DNA of 64,000 bases from Micromonospora craniellae. GTDB lineage: Bacteria > Actinomycetota > Actinomycetes > Mycobacteriales > Micromonosporaceae. The position numbers and the translations under genes are program-made. The notes under the pieces are model-generated. The model had not been told where the DNA came from, did no database searches, and was given only the letters and a program-made list of their open reading frames with translations. The stretch is from the NCBI RefSeq assembly GCF_014764405.1, contig NZ_CP061725.1, forward strand, positions 1,488,001-1,552,000, written 5' to 3'. Below, piece after piece: positions 1 to 8,342 of the stretch (positions are counted from its first letter, which is position 1; each line of letters begins with the position of its first letter).

Positions 1-2835
1 GCGGGTGATGCCGCGATGCGGCACCACCACGCCCTTCGGATCACCGGTCGAGCCGGAGGTGTAGATGACGTAGGCGGCGTCGTCACCGCCGCGCGCCGAC
101 CGGAGGTCGGCACGGGCGATCGGATCGACCTCACCGGCGGCCTCGGGCAGGGCGACGGCGTGCCGGTCACCGAGCGGGAACCGGTCGAGCGGATCGCGAT
201 GCCCCACCACCACCCGCACGTCGGTGTCCGTGAGCATGAACTCCAACCGCTGCGCCGGATAGTCCGGGTCCAACGGCACGTACGCGCCACCGGCCCGCAA
301 CACCCCCAACATCCCCACGACGAGATCGGCCGACCGCCGGCAGCACAGGCCCACCAACGAACCCCGGCCCACACCCAGCCCCGCCAACCGGGCCGCCAAC
401 GCGTCCGCCCGGGCCACCAGCGACCCGTACGACACCGACAGGTCCCCATCCACCACCGCCACCGCATCCGGCGACGACACCGCCCACCCGGCCACCAACT
501 CGTCCACGGTCGACTCGGCGGGATAGTCGCGGGCCTGCCCGGCCCAGTCCAGGAGTCGACGCTCCTCCTCGGCGGGCAACGCGGACACCGACGTGATCGG
601 GGCGTCGACATCGGCGAGCAGCCGCTCCAGCAGCACCGTCCACTGCACGGCGAAACGGTCGGCGGTCGACTCGTCGAACAGGTCGGTCGCGTACTCGACC
701 TCCACGCCGAGATCCGGGCCGCCGGTGTCGACCACCGCCAGGGTGAGGTCGAACTTCGCGGTGCCGGTGTCGACCGAGTCGAGTTCAGCGACGAGTCCGT
801 CGGACTCCCAGCGGCCCCGGGCGTGCTGGTTCATCCCGAAGGCGACCTGGGCGAGCGGGGCCCGGCCCTGGTCACGGTCCGGATCGAGGGCGTCCACCAG
901 GGACGCGAACGGGATCTGCTGGTGGGCCTGCGCGGCGGCGGACACGGCGCGTACCCGGTCGACCAGGTCCCTGAAGGTGGGCGCGCCGCTCAGGTCGGCC
1001 CGCAGCACGACGGTGTTGACGAAGAAGCCGACCAGGTCGTCGAGTTCGGGCAGCGGACGCCCGGCGGACGGGGTCGCCACCAGCACGTCGGTCCGACCCG
1101 ACCAGCGACCGACAAGCAGCAGGTACGCGGTCACCAGCAGGTCGAAGACGGTGACCGAATGGCTTCTCGCGGCGGCACGCAGCGCCGACACGGTCGAGGG
1201 GTGCAGCCGGTGCCGCAGGGTGGCGCCCGCGTGGCTGGCCACCGCCGGGCGACGGCGGTCGGCGGGCAACTCCAGCAGGCGCGGTGCACCGGCCAGTCGC
1301 TGCCGCCACCAGGCGACCTCGTCGGCGATCACCTGCGGGGTGAGCACCTCGCGCTGCCAGGCGGCGTAGTCGGCGTACGTCGGCGCGAGTGAGGAGGGGT
1401 CCCTTTTACTACACGAGGCGTTAGTAGGGGACCCTTCCTTACCGAAGATCTCGGCGAGCAGGATGTCCAGTGACCAGCCGTCGCAGGCGGCGTGGTGGAC
1501 GGAGAGCCAGAGCAGCCACTGGTCGTCGGCGATCCGGACCAGTCCGCCCCGCAGCAGCGGGGCCTGCGCCAGGTCGAACGGTCGGGCGACACCGGCGGCG
1601 GCCAGTCGCCGCCCCTCCCGCTCACCTCCGGCGCGGGCGTCCGAGACGGTCCAGTCGATCTCCGCCGGGTCGGCCGTGCGGGCGACCGGACGACCGTCGA
1701 CGGTCGCCAGCGCCGTACGCAGCGCCGGGTGGGCGGCCACCACCGCGCGGACGGCGTCGTGCAGCCGCTCGGGGTCGACCGTGCCGGTCAGCCGCACCAG
1801 CACCGGGACGTTGTAGAGGGCCGAGCCGTCCCGCAGCCGGTCCAGGTACCAGAGCCGCTCCTGCCCGAACGACACCACCGGATCGCCGGTGTGCGCGGTG
1901 AGGGCGGGCAGCGCGACCGCCGGCTCACCGGCGTCGACCAGCGCGGCGAAGTCGGCGAGGACCGGATGGGCGAAGATCTGGTCCACGGTGAGGGCCACCC
2001 CGCGCTCGGCCGTCGTCCGGGCGACGACCTTGGCGGCCAGCAGGGAGTGCCCGCCCAGGGCGAAGAAGTTGTCGTCGGCGCCGACCCGGTCCAGGTGCAG
2101 GACGTCGGCCCAGACGGCGGCGAGCAGCCGCTCCGTCGGGGTGGCGGGCTCGACAGGTTCGCTGGTGGGCAGGCTGTCCACGGCCACTGTCACGGGATCG
2201 GTCCCGCCCGCGCCCGGCAGGTGCCCGGTGCCCGCCACCAGCGCGGTCAGGATCTCGTCGAGACGGTCCAGGTGGGCGGCGACGCTCACCTGGCCGTACC
2301 GGTCCTCGTCGTGGTCGCAGCGCACCACCAGCCGACCGTCGCGGGCGGTGAACTCCAGGACGGCGTCGCACCAGACGATCTCGTGTTCGAGGTCGGCGAC
2401 GTCGCCGGGGTCGAGTCCGCCGCCGAGCGCGCCGAGCGGGACCACCGCGATGCGTACCTCGCCGTCGGTCGCCGGCCGCGCCGCCGGCAGCGCCGTCGCG
2501 GCGCGCTCGGCCATCCGCCGCAACGGCAGCTCCGGTTCCACCGCGCAGTGCACCGCGCGCAGGGCGACGCCGTCGGTGTCGGCGACGATCACGCCGACCA
2601 CGGTCGTCGTCGCGGACGTCCGACCCCGGTCGCCGGCCACCAGGGCCTGCGTCGCGGCGGCCAGCACCGCCGCCGGTGTGGTGCCGAGGTTGTCGGCGAG
2701 GACGGTCAGGTCCGCCTCGGTGACGTCGAGCGCGCGGGTGGCCTCGCCGCGACGGAACGACAGGCCGGGCATCACCTCGTCGTCGGCGGCGAGGGTCGCG
2801 GCCACCAGGGGGCCCCGGCTGACCTCGACGGTCAC
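1..2835 (-). CDS. nonribosomal peptide synthetase, PCP-C-A, 3' end outside window
   Basis: This is a multidomain peptide synthetase that would accept an aminoacyl chain on its first carrier domain, condense it and activate the next residue. About 945 residues are visible. Residues 1-215 resemble only the C-terminal lobe of a condensation domain. A carrier domain follows, with LGGHSL and its phosphopantetheine serine at about 264, then a condensation domain with HHAACDG at 447-453, then an adenylation domain cut off just after its A3 core (YTSGSTG, about 927). The GTG start at 2835 overlaps the carbamoyltransferase stop as GTGA. No adenylation domain precedes the first carrier, so the separate adenylation protein at 4610-6562 probably loads it. 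A palindromic repeat interrupts the condensation domain in frame. Confidence 0.93.
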   Translation of the reverse strand, partial: MTVEVSRGPLVAATLAADDEVMPGLSFRRGEATRALDVTEADLTVLADNLGTTPAAVLAAATQALVAGDRGRTSATTTVVGVIVADTDGVALRAVHCAVEPELPLRRMAERAATALPAARPATDGEVRIAVVPLGALGGGLDPGDVADLEHEIVWCDAVLEFTARDGRLVVRCDHDEDRYGQVSVAAHLDRLDEILTALVAGTGHLPGAGGTDPVTVAVDSLPTSEPVEPATPTERLLAAVWADVLHLDRVGADDNFFALGGHSLLAAKVVARTTAERGVALTVDQIFAHPVLADFAALVDAGEPAVALPALTAHTGDPVVSFGQERLWYLDRLRDGSALYNVPVLVRLTGTVDPERLHDAVRAVVAAHPALRTALATVDGRPVARTADPAEIDWTVSDARAGGEREGRRLAAAGVARPFDLAQAPLLRGGLVRIADDQWLLWLSVHHAACDGWSLDILLAEIFGKEGSPTNASCSKRDPSSLAPTYADYAAWQREVLTPQVIADEVAWWRQRLAGAPRLLELPADRRRPAVASHAGATLRHRLHPSTVSALRAAARSHSVTVFDLLVTAYLLLVGRWSGRTDVLVATPSAGRPLPELDDLVGFFVNTVVLRADLSGAPTFRDLVDRVRAVSAAAQAHQQIPFASLVDALDPDRDQGRAPLAQVAFGMNQHARGRWESDGLVAELDSVDTGTAKFDLTLAVVDTGGPDLGVEVEYATDLFDESTADRFAVQWTVLLERLLADVDAPITSVSALPAEEERRLLDWAGQARDYPAESTVDELVAGWAVSSPDAVAVVDGDLSVSYGSLVARADALAARLAGLGVGRGSLVGLCCRRSADLVVGMLGVLRAGGAYVPLDPDYPAQRLEFMLTDTDVRVVVGHRDPLDRFPLGDRHAVALPEAAGEVDPIARADLRSARGGDDAAYVIYTSGSTGDPKGVVVPHRGITR
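1393..1440. repeat. GGGTCCC-cored imperfect palindrome inside the NRPS condensation domain
   Basis: Two imperfect inverted arms (1393-1411 and 1422-1440) each carry a GGGTCCC/GGGACCC core and end in TACTA/TAGTA around a short centre. On the coding strand the element reads in frame as roughly GKEGSPTNASCSKRDPSS and replaces the usual linker between the HHxxxDG helix and the YADYAAWQ segment. The composition differs from the flanking domain: Lys, Asn, Ser and Cys are rich and AT is higher. I recall similar palindromes dispersed in Micromonospora and Salinispora genomes, but that is memory and not a search. Only this copy was noticed in the window. Confidence 0.75.
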
Positions 2836-4613
2836 GGTCGGTCCTTCCCGGCGCTCGGCGGCGTGACCGTGTACGACCCGATGACCAGGCGGTCCAGTCC
2901 ACCGCGCAGCAGGGTGTCGACGGCGATCTCCGGGTTCCGCACGATGGGCTGCCCGCGCAGGTTGAAGGAGGTGTTCAGCAGGACCGGGATGCCGGTGCGG
3001 TCGGCGAACGCGGTCAGCAGCTCCCAGAGCAGGGGGTTGCCCTCGCGGGTGACGACCTGCACGCGGGCGGTGCCGTCGAAGTGGGTGACCGCACCCAACG
3101 AGTCCCGGTGTTCCGACCTGGTGCGGGTGGTGAACAGCATGTGCCGGAAGCGCTCCTCGTCCCCCGGCTCGATCTCGAAGTACGTCGACGCCGCCTCTTC
3201 AGTGACCACCGGTGCGAAGGGACGGAAGTCCTCCCGGCGCTTGATCAACGCGTTGATGTGGTCGCGCATCCGCGCGTCCCGTGGGTCGGCGAGGATGCTG
3301 CGGTTGCCCAACGCCCGGGGGCCGAACTCCATCCCGCCCTGGAACCACGAGACCACCTCGCCGGCCTCCAGCGCCTCGGCGGTCCCGGCGAGCAGCCGCG
3401 CCCGGTCCGGTACGTGCCGGACCACCACGTCGGTCCGGCTCCCGACGGCCGCGCCGATCTCCTCGTCGGTGTACGAGGTGCCCCAGTACGGCATGGACAT
3501 CGCCGGGATCCGCGTCGCCGGCTCCTGCTGGGCCTGCACGTAGAGGGCCGCACCGACGGCCGACCCGTCGTCGCCCGCGCCCGGCGGGATGAAGATGCGC
3601 TCGAACAGTCGACTGCGGGCGATCACCCCGTTGGCGGAGCAGTTCAGCGCGACGCCACCGGCGTAGCACAGGTCCCGCAGCCCGGTCTCGCGCCGGAAGT
3701 GCCGCAGCACGTGTACCAGGCAGAGTTCGACCACCGCCTGGAGGGCGGCGGCGACGTCCCGGTGCCGCTGCTCGATCGGGGTACCCGGCTGCCGGGGCGG
3801 ACCGAAACGCTCGGCGAGCAGGGCCAGCACGCCCCGGTGCGTCTCCCGCTCCCGCAGGTCACGGTCGGCGGCCAGCGCCGACACCGTGAACGTGCCGCCG
3901 TCGAGCAGCTTGACCAGCTTCGACATCTCGGCGAAGTGGACCCGCCGGTCCCCGAAGGCGGCCAGGCCCATCACCTTGTACTCGTCCATCATCATGTCGA
4001 AGCCGAGGTACATGGTGAAGACGCCGTAGAGCGTGCCGATCGAGTGCAGCGCGGGAATGCGGTGCAGGACCTCCAGCTTGCCGCCGGTGCCCGCCGCGAC
4101 GGTCAGGCTCTCCGTCTCCCCCATCCCGTCCGCGACCAGGACCAGCGCCTCGTCGTACCCGCTGGGGTAGTAGGCGCTCGCGGCGTGGGCGAGGTGGTGC
4201 GGGACCGGCGCCAGCTTCGCGGCCCAGTCCACGCCCGGGAACTCCCGCCGCAGCCAGGTCAACTGCACGTCGGGGTCGTAGACCTCGGCGTACCGGGTGG
4301 CCAGGTAGGGGTCGGACAGGTCCAGGTCGGCGGCCCGGTGGGCGAAACCGTGTGCGACGACGTCGATCTCGTCGGGGGTGACGCCGGTCCGCCGGAGCGC
4401 GTCGCGGATCGCGTGTGCCGGGAAGCTGCCGGTCGCCTTCTCGGCGGTGTACCGCTCCTCGGCCGCTGCGGCCCGCACCGCACCGTCGACGACGAGTGCC
4501 GCCGCCGAGTCCAGGCCCTGCACGACCCGGTACTCGCGGGCACTGAGGTCCGGCAGCTCACGGCGTTTGAAGTCGACGCTGTTGTGCAGTCCGCTGATGC
4601 CCAGAACCCTCAT
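2832..4613 (-). CDS. NodU/CmcH-family O-carbamoyltransferase
   Basis: This enzyme transfers a carbamoyl group from carbamoyl phosphate, via carbamoyl-adenylate, to a hydroxyl of a natural product. The 593 residues match the usual family length. The N-terminal Kae1-like domain has VLGISGLHNS at 3-12, HHLAHAASAYY at 139-149 and ADGMGE at 161-166. GGVALNCSANG lies at 319-329, PPGAGDDGS at 343-351 and GPRALGNRS at 431-439. The C-terminal domain has RREDFRPFAP (459-468) and NTSFNLRGQP (547-556). The ATG at 4613 overlaps the upstream stop as ATGA behind GAGGAG. The stop overlaps the NRPS start. The position between two NRPS genes suggests carbamoylation of the peptide or of a hydroxylated residue. 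Confidence 0.93.
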   Translation of the reverse strand: MRVLGISGLHNSVDFKRRELPDLSAREYRVVQGLDSAAALVVDGAVRAAAAEERYTAEKATGSFPAHAIRDALRRTGVTPDEIDVVAHGFAHRAADLDLSDPYLATRYAEVYDPDVQLTWLRREFPGVDWAAKLAPVPHHLAHAASAYYPSGYDEALVLVADGMGETESLTVAAGTGGKLEVLHRIPALHSIGTLYGVFTMYLGFDMMMDEYKVMGLAAFGDRRVHFAEMSKLVKLLDGGTFTVSALAADRDLRERETHRGVLALLAERFGPPRQPGTPIEQRHRDVAAALQAVVELCLVHVLRHFRRETGLRDLCYAGGVALNCSANGVIARSRLFERIFIPPGAGDDGSAVGAALYVQAQQEPATRIPAMSMPYWGTSYTDEEIGAAVGSRTDVVVRHVPDRARLLAGTAEALEAGEVVSWFQGGMEFGPRALGNRSILADPRDARMRDHINALIKRREDFRPFAPVVTEEAASTYFEIEPGDEERFRHMLFTTRTRSEHRDSLGAVTHFDGTARVQVVTREGNPLLWELLTAFADRTGIPVLLNTSFNLRGQPIVRNPEIAVDTLLRGGLDRLVIGSYTVTPPSAGKDRP

Positions 4614-6562
4614 GATGGCGTCTCCTCGGAACCGGCCCGACGGTGGATGTGTGCCGTCGCCGCCTCCCGCAACGCCCGCCGGTCGACCTTCTGGCTGGGC
4701 GTGAGGGGCAGCTCCGGTAGCGCGACGATCCGTTGCGGCAGCAACGCGGTGGGCAGCGACGCCGCCAGGTGCTCGCGGAGGGCCGCGTCGGTGACCGTCG
4801 GTCCGTCGCCGCCGGTCCGCACGTACAGCACGAGCCGTTGGTCGTCCTCGGCCGCGCTCACCACCACCGCCGCCGCCTGGTTCACCGCCGGATGGCGCTC
4901 GGCGTACGTCTCGATCTCTTCCAGCTCGATCCGGTGTCCCCGGATCTTGACCTGGTTGTCGGCGCGCCCGTGGTACGACAGCGTCCCGTCCGGACGCCAG
5001 GCGCACAGGTCACCGGTGCGGTACTCGTCGTCCCGGAACACCTCGGCGGTGCGGTCGGCGTCGCCGAGGTACCCGACGGCGAGCTGCGGACCGCCCACGT
5101 GCAGTTCACCGACCTGCCCGACCGGCACCGGCCGCCCGTCGCGCCCCCGGACCACGGCGACGGTACCCGGCAGCGGTGCGCCGATCGGCACCGGATCGGG
5201 CACCGGCCGATCGAGCCGCTGGGCGGTGCACCAGATGGTGGCCTCGGTCGGCCCGTAGACGTTCCACACGGTGGCCCCGGTGTCCACCAGGCGGGCGGCC
5301 AGGTCGGCGGTGACCGCCTCGCCGCCGCAGAGCAGCGTCCGCCCGGCGAGGTCGCCCGAGAGGTGCGGCAGGAGCAGCCGCCAGCCCGACGGTGTCGCCT
5401 GGATCAGGTCGGGCCGGGCTGCGGACAGGTACCCGCCCAGCCGGGCCGGGTCGCGTCGGGTCGCGTCGTCGACGAGCAGCAGCCGACCACCGGTGGCCAG
5501 CGGCAGGAAGAGTTCGAGCAGCGAGATGTCGAAGGTCAGTGCCGTCGTGCCGGCCACCGTCCCGGGTGCCAGCAGGTCGGCGAAGGTGGCGACGCAGTGC
5601 GCCAGCGCGGCGTGCGACACCCCGACCACCTTCGGACGGCCGGTCGAGCCGGAGGTCGACATCGCGTACGCGAGATCGTCGCCGGTCGGCGGGTCACCGG
5701 CTGACGTGGCCTCGACGGGAAGCGGGGCCGCAGCCGGGAGCGGGTCGCCGTCCGGGGGCGCGACGACCCGGCAGCCCGGACGGGTCACCGCCTGCGGATC
5801 GGTCAGCACCGCGAACCGCGCGTCCGCAGTGTCGAGCAGGGTGTCCAGCCGGGCGCGCGGATGCCCGGGATCGACCGGCAGGAACGCGGCCCGCAGCGAC
5901 CACACGGCCAGCAGCGTGACCACCAGCTCGGCCCGGCGGGGCAGCCCGACCGCGACCACGTCGCCGGATGCCACGCCCGCCGCCCGCAGTACACCCGCGT
6001 ACCGGTCGGCCGCCGCGACGAGGTCGGCGTAGCTGACGCTGCGCGTGGCCTCCTCGATCGCGGTGGCCTGCGGCCGGGCGAGCGCCTGGGCGCGGACGAG
6101 GGCCGGCACGCTGTCGCCCGGCGCGCGGCCCGGGCGATGGGCGGCCGCGACGATCCGGAGGTCCTCCTCGCCGTGGAGGTCGATCGCGCCGACCGGCACA
6201 TTGTCCGCTGCCCCGAGGGCACGGTCGACCCGCCCGGCCAGCAGCGCCGCGTCGGCCGACGGAGTGACGTCCGCTCCGGTGACCAGGACGTGCGGCCCGT
6301 CGCCGTGGTCGACCCGGATCGCGGTGACCGCGCCGAGGCGCGCCATCTGCTTGCCGACGGCGGCGGCGAGGACCGACCGGCGGGCCCGCCACGGCGCCGA
6401 CACGGTCACCGACCGCCCGGTCGCCGGGTCGGTCAGCTCACCGGTGACGGTCTGCGCGGCGCCGGCGTGCGCGAGCACCAGCAGGCTCGCCGCGACTGTC
6501 TCGACATTGACCGACGCACTCGCCCCAGCGGCGTTTCCGGTAGCCACCAGCGATCGCGTCAT
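4610..6562 (-). CDS. stand-alone NRPS adenylation protein, predicted glycine-activating
   Basis: This protein activates an amino acid as aminoacyl-AMP for a carrier domain in trans. Of its 650 residues, about 1-160 resemble a remnant of the C-terminal part of a condensation domain. The rest is a complete adenylation domain: STSGSTGRPK (302), FDIS (344), NVYGPTEATIW (434), YRTGD (514), GRADNQVKIRG and the A10 lysine in QKVDRRAL (about 623). Aligning to GrsA by eye gives the pocket D-I-L-Q-L-G-V-I-W-K, one change from the glycine code DILQLGLIWK. There is no carrier domain. The ATG at 6562 was chosen over an upstream codon because AGGGAG lies 7 bases before it. It is the first gene of the operon. 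Confidence 0.92.
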   Translation of the reverse strand: MTRSLVATGNAAGASASVNVETVAASLLVLAHAGAAQTVTGELTDPATGRSVTVSAPWRARRSVLAAAVGKQMARLGAVTAIRVDHGDGPHVLVTGADVTPSADAALLAGRVDRALGAADNVPVGAIDLHGEEDLRIVAAAHRPGRAPGDSVPALVRAQALARPQATAIEEATRSVSYADLVAAADRYAGVLRAAGVASGDVVAVGLPRRAELVVTLLAVWSLRAAFLPVDPGHPRARLDTLLDTADARFAVLTDPQAVTRPGCRVVAPPDGDPLPAAAPLPVEATSAGDPPTGDDLAYAMSTSGSTGRPKVVGVSHAALAHCVATFADLLAPGTVAGTTALTFDISLLELFLPLATGGRLLLVDDATRRDPARLGGYLSAARPDLIQATPSGWRLLLPHLSGDLAGRTLLCGGEAVTADLAARLVDTGATVWNVYGPTEATIWCTAQRLDRPVPDPVPIGAPLPGTVAVVRGRDGRPVPVGQVGELHVGGPQLAVGYLGDADRTAEVFRDDEYRTGDLCAWRPDGTLSYHGRADNQVKIRGHRIELEEIETYAERHPAVNQAAAVVVSAAEDDQRLVLYVRTGGDGPTVTDAALREHLAASLPTALLPQRIVALPELPLTPSQKVDRRALREAATAHIHRRAGSEETPS

Positions 6563-6982
6563 CGCGTACTCCCTAATACCGACGAGGGCAGCGAGAAGCA
6601 ATTCATCGCCTCGCCACCCACCCCATTCGTGTCGGACGAGTGATCCTTCAATTACTGTCCGTGTCCGGAAATTGGATCGCCTCCCGCCGAGTTACGAGGC
6701 AGCACGCTAGGAGTGACCGGATCGGGGTGTCAACGGGCACAGCCGGGCGGAACCAATCGGACATGCCACCGAAGATTGGGTCAGATACCCCGGCGTACGT
6801 GCCATCTTCGGGCCGTTTTTGCCTAGTTCCGGCGCGCACCCGCCAAGGGGTCGGCTGGCGGCACGCTGGCAGAACTGTGCCAAGTGGAAACGGATCCACC
6901 CCTTCAACTGGTCTTTTGTGTGACCCTTGGGGGCAGCCTTTAGGCCGTACCCGCGTCGGCGCCCTTAATCAAGGAGAAGGAC
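6563..6982. other. divergent intergenic region between NRPS operon and MFS gene
   Basis: These 420 bases separate the minus-strand NRPS operon from the plus-strand exporter and must hold both promoters. The region is less GC-rich than the genes. No convincing -35/-10 pair or operator could be assigned by eye, and the open frames crossing it show no coding character. A strong ribosome binding site, AAGGAG, sits just before the ATG at 6983. Confidence 0.5.
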
Positions 6983-8263
6983 ATGTCACGGATTCTTGCC
7001 ACGCGACGGATGCGGCTTTACGTATTGGCGGACACGGCGTCCAACCTCGGCGACTTCGCGCTGTTCCTCGCCATGACGATCTGGGTCAAGACGATAAGTG
7101 GAAGCACCTCGGCCGCCGCCCTGGTGATGTTCTCCTTCGCCGCCGGCAGCCTTCTCCTGCCCGCTGCCGGGCTGCTCTCCGACCGGGTACGCCGCCGTCC
7201 CCTGCTCATCGGCGCGAACCTCGCCCTCGCCACGGTCGTCCTGCTGCTGCTCCTGGTCGGCGGCGCCCACCACGTCTGGCTCGTCTACGTGGTGATGTTC
7301 GCCTACGGCGCGCTGGGCAGCGTGACCGGTCCCGCCCAGCTCGCCCTGCTGCCGTCCCTGGTGCCCAAGGATCTGCTGGGCGACGCCAACGGACTCATCC
7401 AGTCGGTCCGTGGCCTGATCCGGGTCTTCGCACCGGTGGTCGGCGCGGGCCTGTTCGCCTGGCTCGGCCCGGAGGCGGTCATCCTCATCGACGCCGCGTT
7501 GTTCGTCCTGGCCGCCGGCGCGCTGCTCGCGATCAAGGTGGACGAGGCGAAGCCGGTCCCGTCCGGTGAGCCCTGGCGCACCGAGATCACCGCCGGCCTG
7601 CGCTTCATCGGCCGCACCGTCACGCTGCGCCAGCTCGTCATCTCCTGTGGACTGGCCATGCTCGTGCTGGGCTTCTTCGAGGCGATCGGGCTGGCCGTGG
7701 TCACCGCCGGGCTGGACCGCGAGCCGACGTTCCTCGGCGTACTCGGTGCGGCGCAGGCGATCGGGACCATCATCGGTGGGGTCTCCGCAGGCGCGGTCCT
7801 ACGCCGGACCAGCGAGAGCATGACGGTGATCATCGGCCTGGCGATGGTCGCCGTCTCCAGCATGCTGCTGATGATCCAGATGACGCCGCTGGCAATCGCC
7901 GCGATGGCCCTGCTCGGCCTCTGCGTACCGTGGCTCGTCGTCGGTGCCACCACCGCCCTGCAACGCCGCACGCCGGAGCACCTGCTCGGCCGGGCGTCGG
8001 CGGCCTTCGAGTTCGCGGTGACCGTGCCGCAGACCCTGTCGATCGCCGTCGGCGCGGCCCTCATCGCCCTGCTCGACTACCGGCTGCTGCTGGGCATCGT
8101 GGCCACCGCCGTCACCGTCTCCGCCGTCTACCTGGTCACCCGGCCCGAGCAGCCCACCGACTCGGGCGAGCAGCCCACCGACGGGCAGCCGGACGACGGG
8201 CCGCCCGGCGAGGTGCTGGCCGCCACCGCCAAGCCGGTCACCACGCCGACGTCGGACCGCTAG
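6983..8263 (+). CDS. MFS exporter, EntS-like
   Basis: This is a major facilitator superfamily membrane protein of 426 residues with about 12 hydrophobic segments. The loop 2-3 signature is GLLSDRVRRRP at 63-73, and the N-terminal DTASNLGDFALFLAMTIW is typical of the MFS_3/EntS-type exporters. The C-terminal tail from about 390 is hydrophilic and repetitive (EQPTDSGEQPTDGQPDD). AAGGAG precedes the ATG by a few bases. It is divergent from the NRPS operon and next to an antiporter, so export of the peptide product or self-resistance is a reasonable inference. Confidence 0.88.
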   Translation: MSRILATRRMRLYVLADTASNLGDFALFLAMTIWVKTISGSTSAAALVMFSFAAGSLLLPAAGLLSDRVRRRPLLIGANLALATVVLLLLLVGGAHHVWLVYVVMFAYGALGSVTGPAQLALLPSLVPKDLLGDANGLIQSVRGLIRVFAPVVGAGLFAWLGPEAVILIDAALFVLAAGALLAIKVDEAKPVPSGEPWRTEITAGLRFIGRTVTLRQLVISCGLAMLVLGFFEAIGLAVVTAGLDREPTFLGVLGAAQAIGTIIGGVSAGAVLRRTSESMTVIIGLAMVAVSSMLLMIQMTPLAIAAMALLGLCVPWLVVGATTALQRRTPEHLLGRASAAFEFAVTVPQTLSIAVGAALIALLDYRLLLGIVATAVTVSAVYLVTRPEQPTDSGEQPTDGQPDDGPPGEVLAATAKPVTTPTSDR

Positions 8264-8342
8264 GCAGCGCCCACCACCCCACGGCCGGACCGACGCCCCC
8301 GGCGGCCGACAACTCACCGCTCTCACCAGGAGACAGACACCC

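Noticed and set aside
16..3543. Long plus-strand open frames antisense to the NRPS and carbamoyltransferase genes
   Set aside because: They mirror the codon structure of the minus-strand genes, are rich in Arg, His, Gly and Pro, and show no domain motifs; typical high-GC antisense frames.
8147..8190. Direct repeat near the end of the MFS gene
   Set aside because: It encodes a repetitive hydrophilic C-terminal tail (EQPTD twice); low-complexity coding sequence.
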